The notes under the pieces: generated by a model
What the model was told of the DNA's origin: nothing
The model's database searches: none
What the model saw: the letters and a program-made list of their open reading frames with translations, nothing else
Position numbers and translations under genes: made by a program
Source of the DNA: Acidobacteriota bacterium
GTDB lineage: Bacteria > Acidobacteriota > Terriglobia > Acidiferrales > UBA7541
NCBI GenBank assembly: GCA_013289715.1
Contig: JABCZJ010000008.1
Location: 124,001-188,000, forward strand
Reading direction: 5' to 3'
DNA: 64,000 bases
Part shown: positions 1 to 9,008 of the stretch, piece by piece
Layout: every line of letters starts with the position of its first letter
Position numbering within the stretch: position 1 is the stretch's first letter

Positions 1-228
1 TTACCCGAATCGCGCCGCTCCGGCCTCATCGAAGCCATCGAAATCGTCGGCAAGATCGAAGGCATCTCGTTCGTTTATTTCGATGAACGCGACGTCGTGC
101 GCCACAATCTCGTCCAACGCATCATCAAGGCCTACGACGAGCACGCCGCCACTCATCCCGGTCACAACGGTCGCGCTTCAGGCGCCGGACGCGCTGGCCA
201 TTCCGGCCTGCAGAATCCGCGGGATTAA
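1..228 (+). CDS. phoH: PhoH-family ATPase, C-terminal end (partial)
   Basis: The window opens inside this gene in frame 1; 75 codons and the TAA stop remain. The visible end reads [19 protein letters not shown] and then [18 protein letters not shown], which is the characteristic C-terminal end of PhoH-like (PhoH2/YbeZ) cytoplasmic P-loop NTPases. The Walker motifs lie upstream, outside the window. The last ~25 residues (H-, G- and A-rich) are a poorly conserved tail. ybeY begins 10 bp after the stop, and phoH(ybeZ)-ybeY-corC is a widely conserved gene order linked to rRNA maturation and ribosome quality control. The assignment rests on this tail plus the gene order. Confidence 0.85.
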   Translation, partial: LPESRRSGLIEAIEIVGKIEGISFVYFDERDVVRHNLVQRIIKAYDEHAATHPGHNGRASGAGRAGHSGLQNPRD

Positions 229-238
229 TCTCGCGCGC

Positions 239-742
239 ATGATCCTCAATCAACAGCGTCGCGTTCGTGTTTCCATTTCCGGTCTGGAGAAATTCCTCGC
301 CGCCGCGCGCAATCGCTTGCGTCTTGCACCCCGCTGCCTCACCGTCGCGCTTGTTACCGACGCGCAGATGGCGCGCTGGAATCGCGCGTACCGTGGCAAA
401 AATCGCCCGACCGATGTATTGTCCTTCCCAGCAGATGGCTCGCACGCAGAACCAGCAACCAGGCGAAAGCATCGTCAGCCGCGCCGCGCGCGCGCCACGC
501 GCATCTCCGCAGCAAGGGCCGCGTCAGCGTCTGGATCGGTCCCCGAATATCTGGGAGATATCGCCATCGCGCCCGCGGTCGCACGCCGCAACGCTCTGCG
601 TCTCGGCCGCGCGTTCGATCACGAAATGCGTATCGTTATTCTCCACGGCATCCTGCACCTGCTGGGCTACGATCACGAGACCGACTCAGGCGAAATGGAC
701 CGGCGCGAAAATCGCCTGCGTCGCGACCTAGGATTGCTCTGA
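239..742 (+). CDS. ybeY: Endoribonuclease YbeY (16S rRNA maturation)
   Basis: This encodes 167 aa of the UPF0054/YbeY metal-dependent endoribonuclease family, which acts in the cytoplasm on 16S rRNA 3' processing and 70S quality control. The C-terminal zinc motif HGILHLLGYDH is intact and gives the three metal-binding histidines. The N-terminal half carries the family segment NRPTDVLSFP. The ATG at 239 is chosen because the frame upstream of it overlaps the phoH tail and looks nothing like YbeY. A low-complexity Arg/Ala-rich stretch between DVLSFP and EYLGDI is an insertion compared with short YbeY proteins. The gene lies 10 bp after phoH and 2 bp before the CorC-like gene, so it is probably cotranscribed with both. 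Confidence 0.93.
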   Translation: MILNQQRRVRVSISGLEKFLAAARNRLRLAPRCLTVALVTDAQMARWNRAYRGKNRPTDVLSFPADGSHAEPATRRKHRQPRRARATRISAARAASASGSVPEYLGDIAIAPAVARRNALRLGRAFDHEMRIVILHGILHLLGYDHETDSGEMDRRENRLRRDLGLL

Positions 743-744
743 CG

Positions 745-2043
745 ATGCCGATTTTCCTCTACTCTGCCGGCGTGCTCGCTCTCACCACTGGCCTTGTGGT
801 CTTCTCCTACTTCGATCGCGCCTTGCGCGAACTCGGCCGCGTTCATCCCGGACGAATCCACCGGCATCTCGACACGTTCGAAATGGACGTCGAGCCGCGC
901 TTCCATATGGAACGGCGCCGCGCAGCTCTCGGCTTCAGCCTCCTCGCGCGCTTCTGGCTTGTTTTTGTCGCCGCCATCACTGCGCGCGGTGTGCTCTTCT
1001 TCGTTCCGGGAACCTGGGAAGCCGGCGTCGAAATGATATTTTTTCTGGGCGCCGAAGTTGTCATCGCCATGCAGTTTTTCCCGGCGCTCCTGCTGGCGCG
1101 CGCTCCGGGGAATTGGGTGCTGCCGCTGGTTCCCATCGTGCGCGTGTTTCTCTTCATCATTTGGCCGGTGCAAGCGGTGCTCGAGCTGCTGATCTCGGTG
1201 CTGCATTTGTCCGAAGAAAGCGAAGAAGAGCAAACCCCGGCGGCCGAACAGCAGCAGGCCATCGAAGCGCTCGTAGACGCCGCCACCGAAGAGGGCATCA
1301 TCGAACAGGACGAAGCTCGCCTGATCGAGTCCGTCGTCGAATTCGGCGACAAGCGCGTCCGCGATGTGATGACCCCGCGGCCGGACGTAATCGCCATTCG
1401 CGCCGACGCTTCGCTTGAGGAATTGCGCGACCTCGTTGTCGAAACAAAATTCTCGCGCCTGCCCGTATTCGAAAAGACGCTCGACGACATCGCCGGCATC
1501 GTCATGGCTCGCGACATGCTCGAAGTACCCGACCGCGAAGCCGCGCACCGCACCGTGCGCGAACTGATGCGTCCCGCGCTGTTCATCCCGGAAACGAAAT
1601 TCGGCTCAGAGCTGCTAAAGGAAATGCAGCGCAAGAATCAGCAGATGGCCATCGTGATTGACGAATACGGTCTGATGGCTGGCCTTGTCACCATCGAAGA
1701 TCTCGTCGAGGAAATCGTCGGCGAAATCGGCGAAGAAGACCGCAGGCCCGCGCCGGACGTCGTCCGCGAAGCCAGCGGTGCCCTCGTGATTCGCGGCAGC
1801 GTGCAGCTGGAAAAAGTCGGCGAGCTCTTCGGCGTGCAACTCGATTCCGGCATGCAGCATTCCGCCGCGACCACCATCGCCGGCCTGCTCAACAGCGTCG
1901 CAGGCCACGTGCCGCGCACAGGCGAGGTCATCGAAGCCGACGGCTTGCGCTTCGAGGTAATCGAAGCCAACCAACGCAAAGTCCTCCGCGTCCGCGCCAA
2001 GCCAATCCCCAACTCCGCCGCCTCCACCGCCCGCACCGTGTAA
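745..2043 (+). CDS. CNNM/CorC-type membrane protein with CBS pair (hemolysin C family)
   Basis: This is a 432-aa inner-membrane protein. Hydrophobic segments lie at about residues 3-22, 70-88, 97-118 and 124-155. A cytosolic CBS pair follows (about 205-330, beginning RVRDVMTPRPDVIAI, second part IVIDEYGLMAGLVTIEDLVEE), then a CorC_HlyC domain (about 345-425). Family members are associated with magnesium or cobalt efflux; the 'hemolysin' name is historical. The membrane part is more divergent from DUF21 than the CBS part. The gene starts 2 bp after ybeY and completes the phoH-ybeY-corC order. The substrate is unknown, so no symbol is given. Confidence 0.9.
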   Translation: MPIFLYSAGVLALTTGLVVFSYFDRALRELGRVHPGRIHRHLDTFEMDVEPRFHMERRRAALGFSLLARFWLVFVAAITARGVLFFVPGTWEAGVEMIFFLGAEVVIAMQFFPALLLARAPGNWVLPLVPIVRVFLFIIWPVQAVLELLISVLHLSEESEEEQTPAAEQQQAIEALVDAATEEGIIEQDEARLIESVVEFGDKRVRDVMTPRPDVIAIRADASLEELRDLVVETKFSRLPVFEKTLDDIAGIVMARDMLEVPDREAAHRTVRELMRPALFIPETKFGSELLKEMQRKNQQMAIVIDEYGLMAGLVTIEDLVEEIVGEIGEEDRRPAPDVVREASGALVIRGSVQLEKVGELFGVQLDSGMQHSAATTIAGLLNSVAGHVPRTGEVIEADGLRFEVIEANQRKVLRVRAKPIPNSAASTARTV

Positions 2044-2052
2044 TGAGGTCGT

Positions 2053-2096
2053 AGCATAGGCCCGCCCGCCGCAGGCGGGCGATCTCGCCTGTGCTC
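2053..2096 (+). repeat. Palindromic repeat unit (GCATAGGC...GCCTGTGC type)
   Basis: Downstream of the CorC-like gene a unit starts TAGCATAGGC, contains a perfect CCCGCC/GGCGGG hairpin, and ends GCCTGTGCTC. The outer arms GCATAGGC and GCCTGTGC pair with one wobble. The same outer arms recur near 25.32, 34.74 and 54.63 kb, always between genes. It could serve as a 3'-end structure, but there is no T-run. Confidence 0.6.
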
Positions 2097-2233
2097 AAAC
2101 CGCCTTCTCGCACTCCGATACTCGGTAGGGGCGCTGCTTGCTGCGCCCCAACTTGCCATGTCGTAAGCCGCGAATGGGTTTGCTGCCAGGGTTCCGCAGC
2201 CGGTTACTCGCTCGCGTCAAATAATTGCGAACA

Positions 2234-2267
2234 CAAAAAAATCGGGCCCGCCACAGGCAGGCCCGAT
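2234..2267 (-). terminator. Rho-independent terminator of the VOC gene
   Basis: Arms ATCGGGCC (2241-2248) and GGCCCGAT (2260-2267) form an 8-bp stem. On the minus strand the stem is followed by a run of seven T residues (A-run 2234-2240 on the given strand). It sits 37 bp beyond the stop of the minus-strand VOC gene at 2304. Confidence 0.8.
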
Positions 2268-2303
2268 GCCGCACTTCCGATGGTGCGAATACGCAAGCGA
2301 CGC

Positions 2304-2777
2304 TTAGCTCTGCCCCGCGGCCTTGGCAAAAAACGCTGCAGCCCGCTTGCCGATTTCCTCGGGAGCTACGTCCTCCACATGCGTTGCGATTCCCCACTGG
2401 TGCCCAAACGGATCTGTTACTTTGCCGTAGCGATCACCCCAGAATTGGTCGTCCAGCGCCATATCAATCTGCGCGCCGGCGGCCACTGCTCGCGTGAACA
2501 CCTTGTCCGCATTCTCGACGTAAAGGAACAGCGACATGCTCGGCGTCCCAGGAGTGGCAGCCGTGGCCGGCCCCATTACGTCGTTTACAAAAATAATCGA
2601 GTCTCCGATTTTCAATTCTGCGTGAGAGATCTTGCCATCGGGAGATGGCATGCGCATCAATTCTCCGGCGCCGAACACGTGCTTGTAAAAATCAATCGCG
2701 CGCGCGGCGTCTTTACAGGTTAACGATGGACTAATCGAGTGATATCCCTCTGGAATTGCCTTAACGGGGTTGGCCAT
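2304..2777 (-). CDS. VOC-family (PhnB-like glyoxalase/bleomycin-resistance fold) protein
   Basis: This 157-aa single-domain protein is of the PhnB-like branch of the vicinal oxygen chelate fold. It shows the pattern YHSISPSLTCKDAARAIDFYKHVFGA at the N-terminus, ISHAELKIGDSIIFV in the middle and WGDRYGKVTDPFGHQWGIATH near the end. No reaction can be assigned; such proteins are often annotated as glyoxalase or dioxygenase without proof. The ATG at 2777 is preceded by an AGGAGGG ribosome site 7-8 bp upstream, which decides the start. It is a monocistronic gene with its own terminator. A second PhnB-like gene lies at 3960 and a three-domain version at 50.9 kb. Confidence 0.88.
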   Translation of the reverse strand: MANPVKAIPEGYHSISPSLTCKDAARAIDFYKHVFGAGELMRMPSPDGKISHAELKIGDSIIFVNDVMGPATAATPGTPSMSLFLYVENADKVFTRAVAAGAQIDMALDDQFWGDRYGKVTDPFGHQWGIATHVEDVAPEEIGKRAAAFFAKAAGQS

Positions 2778-2994
2778 GCAAGCCCTCCTTTGCATCTGGA
2801 ACGTGCCGTGCAGCGTACAGCGTGGACCGCGGGGCCGTCCGCGACGTGCAAGCCGCAGCGAACCGCAGAGGAGTGAGAGCATACAACTCTGCAAGCCGAA
2901 GTCAAGAATTCCTGGTAGGACGCGCTGGGAAATTTTTCGATAACGCGAGCAATCAAGCGCTATGTCAATCCCGCCCAAACGATTATTCTGAAGT

Positions 2995-3738
2995 GTGATT
3001 GAAAATCCAGAAATACCGCCGAAGACCCCGCCGCAGACCGTGCCGGAGACCCAGCCGGACCCCCTGCGCCGGAGAGTCACTTTCCGATCCGTTATTAAGT
3101 GGCTTCTGCTCGGGCTGGCGCTGCTTTGGTCGCTTGCTGTGCTGACCCTGGTGGCCGCCCGCTGGATCGACCCACCGACCACCGCGGTGCACATGGAGCG
3201 CCGCTTGCAGGCGTGGATTCACCGCACGTCGTATCACGAACGTTACGAATTCGTTCCGCTGAGCCAAATCTCGCCCGAATTCCAGCATGCGGTCGTCGCC
3301 GCGGAAGACGCGCGCTTCTACCAGCATCATGGATTCGATTGGGACGCGATGGAAATCGCCGCGGAAGGAGACCTGGAAGGCGGCCGCATTCGCGGCGGGT
3401 CCACCATTACGCAACAGCTGGTAAAAAACCTGTTCTTCGGCACCGGCCGCTCCATCCTGCGCAAGGGCGCCGAGTTCACGCTTGTCCCGGTAGCCGAATT
3501 GGTCCTCAGCAAGCACCGAATTTTGGAACTCTACCTCAACGTGGTCGAATGGGGCCCGGGTGTTTATGGCGCGGAGTCGGCGTGCCGCTGCTACTACCGA
3601 ACTTCAGCTCGGAGTATCGACCGGCAGCAAGCGGCACAACTCGCCGCAATTCTGCCGTTGCCCCTGAAGCGACGCCCCGAACGCATGAATCGCTACAGCG
3701 GACTCATCCTCGAGCGCATGCGCCAAATGGGCTGGTGA
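2995..3738 (+). CDS. mtgA: Monofunctional peptidoglycan glycosyltransferase
   Basis: The 247-aa product has a cytoplasmic proline-rich N-terminus, one membrane anchor (about residues 37-60) and a periplasmic GT51 domain. GT51 motifs are all visible: the catalytic-glutamate motif EDARFYQHHGFDWDAM, then GGSTITQQLVKNL, then KHRILELYLNVVEWGPGVYG. It polymerises lipid II glycan strands and has no transpeptidase domain, so it is the monofunctional MtgA type. The start is GTG at 2995; no strong ribosome site precedes it. It is transcribed divergently from the VOC gene, with a 217-bp gap between them. Confidence 0.93.
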   Translation: MIENPEIPPKTPPQTVPETQPDPLRRRVTFRSVIKWLLLGLALLWSLAVLTLVAARWIDPPTTAVHMERRLQAWIHRTSYHERYEFVPLSQISPEFQHAVVAAEDARFYQHHGFDWDAMEIAAEGDLEGGRIRGGSTITQQLVKNLFFGTGRSILRKGAEFTLVPVAELVLSKHRILELYLNVVEWGPGVYGAESACRCYYRTSARSIDRQQAAQLAAILPLPLKRRPERMNRYSGLILERMRQMGW

Positions 3739-3959
3739 TTGCGCATCACAGGGTTGAGAAACAAGGAGGATTCCTGCCAATCAACGGCTCACCGGACAAA
3801 AGGCTGCGGGAACGCACTGCTACGGCATCTCACGTTGACCGGACCTTTGTCGTTGCAGTACTCTTAATCTCCGCAGCCCAGAATATTGTTCGAGCAGTTG
3901 CGTTATGAACCGATTAGGCCGAAATTCAGCTCGAATACTCGCCTCACGAAAGGAGCGTT

Positions 3960-4481
3960 ATGCACAGAAAAGTCGATCCGTTAAATAAAAAGCTCTACGG
4001 TTCGGTAACAGCAATACTGACGGTGACCGACGTGAAAGCGGCGGCAGCCTTTTATCAGAAGGCGTTCGGCTTTGCCAAACGCGGAATCATGAATGGCCCA
4101 GACGGCAAGGCGGTCCATGCCGAGCTAACACTGCGCGGAACGACATTGATGTTGGGGCCGGAAATGCCGCAGATGGGTGCTCGCGGCGCAAAAACAATCG
4201 GCGCCTCGCCAACGAGCTTGTACCTGCTGACGGCGAACGCAGACAAGACGGTTGCGAAGGCCGCAAAACTCGGCGCCGTGCCCAAAGGGCCTGTAATGGA
4301 CATGTTTTGGGGCGACCGCTGCGGAACCGTTGTTGATCCCGAGGGTTACACTTGGATGGTCGCTACCCACATCGCGCAACCCACACCTAAGGAAATGCAG
4401 AAGAAGATGAAGGAACAGATGGAACAAATGAAACAAATGGCCGGCCAACAGACAGCACGCGCTGCGACTGCTGGCGCCTAA
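3960..4481 (+). CDS. VOC-family (PhnB-like) protein
   Basis: This 173-aa protein has one PhnB-like VOC domain (about residues 10-135: VTAILTVTDVKAAAAFYQKAFGF, then HAELTLRGTTLMLG, then FWGDRCGTVVDPEGYTWMVATHI). The C-terminal ~35 residues are Met-, Lys- and Gln-rich with the repeat KEQMEQMKQM and look helical or flexible. The ATG at 3960 follows an AAGGAG site. The function is unknown; it is a divergent paralogue of the gene at 2304. Confidence 0.87.
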   Translation: MHRKVDPLNKKLYGSVTAILTVTDVKAAAAFYQKAFGFAKRGIMNGPDGKAVHAELTLRGTTLMLGPEMPQMGARGAKTIGASPTSLYLLTANADKTVAKAAKLGAVPKGPVMDMFWGDRCGTVVDPEGYTWMVATHIAQPTPKEMQKKMKEQMEQMKQMAGQQTARAATAGA

Positions 4482-4907
4482 GTCGTAGCCTTCAATTTCT
4501 GCTAACTTTTGACTGATTCCAAACTGCTCGGTTGCCGGGAGTATGCGGCGCTGATCGCCTTCGTCGCATGTCCTCCGCAGTCACGGCGTGCTCGGAAGCA
4601 GTTCGCATGCCTGATTAACCTTGCCAGCTCAACCGGTCGATGCAACAACTTCTAGTCGGTTGATACGACCGTGCTTCTGCCAGAGAACCAATGCGCCTGG
4701 CCGTACGCAACCAGAACCTGACAGGGTCGTGTTCTGTTTGAATCAACGCTCGCGCACGGCGTTAGCTCGTGAAACTGGTGCAAGTTGAGTTCGAGCTAGT
4801 CTTGCGTCGACCCATAGAGACCGCCCCGCTAATCGGAAACTGCGCTGCGGACTAATTCCCACCTCGCTTTCCTCACCGCGCCACAAAGGCGTACAATTCT
4901 GCTATCC
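4482..4907. other. Intergenic region, nothing recognised
   Basis: I see no convincing gene, tRNA, hairpin terminator or repeat-family member in these 426 bp between the VOC gene and era. It presumably carries the era promoter, but no clear -35/-10 pair stands out. Confidence 0.5.
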
Positions 4908-5834
4908 ATGGCATTCAAGTCTGGCTTCGTCGCGATTGTCGGCCGCCCCAACGCGGGCAAATCCACCCTCGTCAATACTCTCGTCGGCCAGAAAGTCGCG
5001 ATCGTTTCGCCCAAGCCGCAAACCACGCGCAATCGCATCCAAGGCATCCTGAATCGCGAAGACGCCCAAATCGTTCTGATCGATACGCCGGGAATCCACC
5101 AGCCGAAAAACGTGCTCAGCCGCATGATGATGGACGAACTCCAGCACGCCTTAGAAGGCATCGACATCCTCTGTTTGATCGCGGACGCCTCCGTGGACTA
5201 CGGCCCCGGCGACCGTTTCTCGATTGAATGGATTAAGCGCTTTCACGGACCCGTGTACCTGCTGCTCAATAAAGTAGACCGCATCGCGAAGCACCTGCTT
5301 CTCCCGCTGATCGAGCGCTACAACAAAGAATTCGCATTCGCCGAAATTTTCCCCATCTCCGCGCTCACCGGCGCCGGCTGCCTGGACCTCGTCAATTCCT
5401 GGCTGACCCGCCTGCCCGAAGCCCCGCCGCATTTTCCGCTCGACCAATTCACCGATCAGCCCGAGCGCTTCCTCGCCGCCGAAGTGGTGCGCGAGAAAGC
5501 CATCCTCCAGACCCGCGACGAAGTGCCACACGCGATCGCCGTACTCATCGATAATTTCGAGGAAACGCCCAAGCTGCTGCGCATCCGCGCCACCATCTAC
5601 GTCGAGCGCGAAGGCCAGAAGGGCATTCTGATCGGCAAGAGCGGGGAAGCCATCAAGAAGATCGGCACAGCCGCGCGCAAGGAGCTAGAATTCGTCCTCG
5701 GTGCAAAAATATTCCTTGAGCTCTTCGTAAAAGTCCAATCCAACTGGCGCCAAAACTCCACGCTGGTCCGCCAACTAGACTGGCACCGTCAACTCGAACA
5801 ACTAGCCCAATACCAGGAAGCCGAAGAAGGCTAG
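4908..5834 (+). CDS. era: GTPase Era
   Basis: This 308-aa protein has the full Era architecture. The N-terminal GTPase domain carries G1 GRPNAGKST (about 12-20), G2 region TTRNRIQG, G3 DTPG (about 59-62), G4 NKVD (about 124-127) and a G5-like SAL. The C-terminal KH domain includes GILIGKSGEAIKKIGTAARKELE. Era binds the 3' end of 16S rRNA in 30S assembly, functionally related to ybeY upstream. Length and motifs are normal. It converges on chrA with a 46-bp gap. Confidence 0.97.
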   Translation: MAFKSGFVAIVGRPNAGKSTLVNTLVGQKVAIVSPKPQTTRNRIQGILNREDAQIVLIDTPGIHQPKNVLSRMMMDELQHALEGIDILCLIADASVDYGPGDRFSIEWIKRFHGPVYLLLNKVDRIAKHLLLPLIERYNKEFAFAEIFPISALTGAGCLDLVNSWLTRLPEAPPHFPLDQFTDQPERFLAAEVVREKAILQTRDEVPHAIAVLIDNFEETPKLLRIRATIYVEREGQKGILIGKSGEAIKKIGTAARKELEFVLGAKIFLELFVKVQSNWRQNSTLVRQLDWHRQLEQLAQYQEAEEG

Positions 5835-5880
5835 AACTCGTCGAATCCCGCCGCAACTGAAATTCGCGCGCAGCATGCGT

Positions 5881-7059
5881 TCAGCGCAGCCGAAATACAT
5901 TCCATGCCACGCCCACAATCGCTCCAAGCAGCACTAGCCAGGCGGAATTCACGCGATATCGCAGAAGCGCGATAGCGGCCACCACCGCCAAAGCCACGGT
6001 CGCAACATCCACCAGCGCCGCCCGGCCGAGCTGCCAACTGACCGCCGCCAGCAAAGCGAGCGAGGCGACGTTCACCCCATCCAGAAACGCGCTCGCAGTC
6101 TTGGACCGCCGAATCCGAGGCACCAGCGGCCCGCTGATCGCAACCAGTACCAATGCAGGCAGGAAAATTCCCACTGTCGCGACGACCGCGCCGCGCATTC
6201 CTCCCAGAATGTACCCGATAAAAGTAGCAGTTGTAAAAACCGGCCCCGGAGTCACCTGTCCCACCGCGACCGCATCGACCAGCTGCGAGTCCGTAAGCCA
6301 GCCGCGATGCGCGACAAGATCCGCGCGCAGGAACGCCAGCAAGACGTAACCGCTTCCGAACACGACCGCCCCAATTTTCAAGAACACGAGAAAGAGGGAA
6401 CCAAGAGTGAAGGAGGTTGCTCCGCCGGCCAAGGCCGTCACCGGAGCAGTGGCCAATGGTATCGCACCAAGTGCTGATCGCGATGTTACGAGGCTCATCA
6501 AACAGACCGCGCAGCCGCCCAGCGCCAGCAGCAGCAGAGGATGCAAGCCGAGAAAAGCCAGCAGCACGCACACGACGCCCACGACTGCCGGAAATGTTGT
6601 CTTCACTGCGGTGCGTCCCAGTCCCCACAGCGCCTGGAGAATTACCGCAATCACAACCGGTTTGACCCCGTAGAGAATCGCCGAGATCGCTGACAGCTTG
6701 CTGAAGCGGACGTAGGCCCACGCGAGAACCGCTACCATAATTGCCGCGGGAACAATGAAACACATTCCGGCAACCAGCAGTCCGGCCCAGCCGGCGAGCA
6801 AATAGCCGATGTGGATGGCGAGTTCACTGGAACTGGGGCCTGGAATCAGATTGCTGGCGCCGAGCAGGTCGAGAAATTTCTGGCGAGAAAGCCACTCCCG
6901 CCGGCGGACCAGCTCGTCCTCCATCATCGCGATGTGCGCCGCAGGCCCGCCGAACGCGGTGCAGCCCAGCCGCAGAAAGAATACGGCGAGTTCGCGTATC
7001 GAGACTTTTGGCGGAGATGAGGCGGAGTGCGAAACTTCCCGCGCCGGCTGCTCAGCCAT
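5881..7059 (-). CDS. chrA: Chromate transporter, two-domain CHR family
   Basis: The 392-aa inner-membrane protein belongs to the long CHR (chromate ion transporter) family, made of two homologous CHR halves. The first half has AFFLRLGCTAFGGPAAHIAMM and LIPGPSSSELAIHIGYLLAG. The second has FLKIGAVVFGSGYVLLAFL and QVTPGPVFTTATFIGYILGG. Biochemically tested members expel chromate, but many homologues are of unknown substrate. A 48-aa membrane ORF overlaps the start by 8 bp, and a multicopper oxidase lies immediately upstream on the same strand. The three may form an operon. Confidence 0.9.
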   Translation of the reverse strand: MAEQPAREVSHSASSPPKVSIRELAVFFLRLGCTAFGGPAAHIAMMEDELVRRREWLSRQKFLDLLGASNLIPGPSSSELAIHIGYLLAGWAGLLVAGMCFIVPAAIMVAVLAWAYVRFSKLSAISAILYGVKPVVIAVILQALWGLGRTAVKTTFPAVVGVVCVLLAFLGLHPLLLLALGGCAVCLMSLVTSRSALGAIPLATAPVTALAGGATSFTLGSLFLVFLKIGAVVFGSGYVLLAFLRADLVAHRGWLTDSQLVDAVAVGQVTPGPVFTTATFIGYILGGMRGAVVATVGIFLPALVLVAISGPLVPRIRRSKTASAFLDGVNVASLALLAAVSWQLGRAALVDVATVALAVVAAIALLRYRVNSAWLVLLGAIVGVAWNVFRLR

Positions 7060-7198
7060 GGCCGCTACGCGAGGAATGCCGCGCGTCGAGCGGCGACGTT
7101 CCCGCGCCGACGAGGAGGACCACGCCGCCTACGAGTGGGCGGATAACCAGAAGGGCCAATAGCGCATTCGGGTGGAGCAATTCTGCGAAGAAATTCAT
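7052..7198 (-). CDS. Possible 48-aa membrane protein between the multicopper oxidase and chrA
   Basis: This short open frame starts ATG at 7198, 13 bp after the multicopper oxidase stop, and ends in a TGA that overlaps the first codons of chrA by 8 bp. The product begins MNFFAELLHPNALLALLVIR and has one hydrophobic segment (about 12-35). The ribosome site is weak. The tight packing between two coding sequences suggests a real or translation-coupling ORF. I do not recognise a family. Confidence 0.35.
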   Translation of the reverse strand: MNFFAELLHPNALLALLVIRPLVGGVVLLVGAGTSPLDARHSSRSGHG

Positions 7199-7211
7199 GA
7201 CGATCCAGTTC

Positions 7212-8708
7212 TTACACGTAATCGAACAGAGTCATAAAGCCAAAGTCCATGTGCAGCTGCTGATGGCAGTGGAACAGAGTAAGCCCAGGGTTGTCGGCGG
7301 TAAAATCCAATTCCATTTCTTGATAGCCGCCGAGCATCACTACGTCTTTCATTACGCCTGCCGTGGCCACACCAGCGATTCGCGTGAGTTCAAAGCTGTG
7401 CCGGTGCAGATGGATCGGATGGATATCGTCGCTGGCATTGCGCATGCGAATACCGTAGCGCCGGCCCTGCGTCAGATGGAATGACGCTGGAACGATGCCC
7501 TCGGTCATGGGATAAGCCGTGCCGTTAATCGTCCAGCGGTTAAATCCGCCTTCCGCGGCGTTGCCTTTCGCAATCAGCATGTCAAACGTTTCGTCGGGCG
7601 GTGCTGCGGTCGCGCCAGATTTCGCAAAACGCAAATAATTCCAGTGGAATGGCATCGGCGGCGTCCAAACGGGCTTGGCGCTGTGGCCGGCGTACTCCAC
7701 GACAATGCCCATGCCATGGCCGCGATCATCATCCGCCAGGTCGCCCATGATCCACACGCCCGGTTGATTCATCTCGACAATCGCCGAAATGCGCTCCGCA
7801 GTCCCGAGCCACAGCACAGGAATTTCGGCCGGCACCGGAATTGCATTACCATCCAGAGCGACAACCTTAAATAAATGCCCGGGCAACGCCAGGCTGCGAA
7901 TCTCCGTCGCACTGCCGTTCAGAACGTGAAACAGCACGCGCTCGCCCTGCTTCACCCTTAGCGGCTCGCCGTGTCCCAACATGCGCCCGTTGATGGTGAA
8001 ATAGCGGTAGCCCACTTCGTAGCCGTGTGGTATACCTTTCGCGAGCGAAGCTCTCATCGCGGTTTCGCCCGCGGATTCCAGCTCTTTGACTTTCATCGCG
8101 GGCGCCAAGAAATCCTGCGCCATATCGCCGCCCTGGCTGAAAGTTGGCTCAAACTCTTTCAGTACGAGAAACACTTCCCGGTCGTAGCCGCCCGGTTCAT
8201 GCCGGGGTTCGATGTAAACCGCTCCAACCTGGCCGGTGTATTGTCCCGCATACAAATCCGCTCCGGCGCGATTATGCGTGTGATAAAAACGTAGCCCGGC
8301 CGGCCGCGGCGTGAACTCAATTCGCCGCATTCCGTGCGCCGGAATGAATGGCGTACCTTCCTCCGCCGCGCCGTCCACGTCGGTGGAGACGAATTGCCCG
8401 TGCCAGTGGAGTTGCTCTGCTGTGTCCGTATCGTTGTGCACTTCGACAGAGACGGGCTGTCCTTCTTTGAAGCGCAGCAAAGGTCCCGGAAACTGGCCGT
8501 TGTAAGTAATCGTAGAGATGATGCGCTTCGGGCCAATCTCGACAGCGCTCGCGGCAATGCGCAGGACGTAATCCGGCGGGCCCACTGCGGTCTGCGGTAC
8601 CTTCGTCTGCATAGCGAAACCGCGCAAAGCGTTCGGGCACGCCGCCCCACACGTCGCGGTCCCGACCACCTTCAGAAACTCGCGGCGCGATGCAGTCTCA
8701 TTGCGCAT
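7212..8708 (-). CDS. Tat-exported multicopper oxidase
   Basis: This 498-aa three-cupredoxin oxidase has a twin-arginine signal at its start (RREFLKVVG, about residues 7-15). Copper-ligand motifs are complete: HWHGQ, YHTH, HPIHLHRHSFE and the terminal HCHQQLHMDFGFM with the type 1 cysteine. It probably acts in the periplasm on phenols or metal ions such as Cu(I) or Mn(II); the substrate cannot be told from sequence. ATG 8708 is chosen because it puts the RR motif at the N-terminus and has AAGGA upstream; ATG 8738 is an alternative. It lies just upstream of the small ORF and chrA. Confidence 0.92.
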   Translation of the reverse strand: MRNETASRREFLKVVGTATCGAACPNALRGFAMQTKVPQTAVGPPDYVLRIAASAVEIGPKRIISTITYNGQFPGPLLRFKEGQPVSVEVHNDTDTAEQLHWHGQFVSTDVDGAAEEGTPFIPAHGMRRIEFTPRPAGLRFYHTHNRAGADLYAGQYTGQVGAVYIEPRHEPGGYDREVFLVLKEFEPTFSQGGDMAQDFLAPAMKVKELESAGETAMRASLAKGIPHGYEVGYRYFTINGRMLGHGEPLRVKQGERVLFHVLNGSATEIRSLALPGHLFKVVALDGNAIPVPAEIPVLWLGTAERISAIVEMNQPGVWIMGDLADDDRGHGMGIVVEYAGHSAKPVWTPPMPFHWNYLRFAKSGATAAPPDETFDMLIAKGNAAEGGFNRWTINGTAYPMTEGIVPASFHLTQGRRYGIRMRNASDDIHPIHLHRHSFELTRIAGVATAGVMKDVVMLGGYQEMELDFTADNPGLTLFHCHQQLHMDFGFMTLFDYV

Positions 8709-9008
8709 GTTCGCATTCCTTCGGAAAACGTCGCTCATCCACCCACGATCCTGCGATTCGCCGCTTCCGGCTCTCACTTCATCGCCAGCCGTCCTGCCGA
8801 ACGCGGAACCGTCGCAAGTTAGATTAAACTTCGCACAAAATCATGGCAATCGATATCGGGATCAATTCAGGTTTCACTTTGCCTGGCGTATAACGTAACT
8901 CCCTCGGCCGTCCTACTCCCTTCCATGTATGGCCCTGCATCGTGGCGCCGAGTATTCTCACATCGAGAAAAGTCGGTACGACTGCTCAACAAAGGAGGTC
9001 AACAACAA
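8709..9008. other. Divergent intergenic region
   Basis: These 300 bp separate the minus-strand oxidase and the plus-strand small membrane gene, and should hold both promoters. I see no repeat-family member, RNA gene or further ORF that I can support. Confidence 0.4.
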
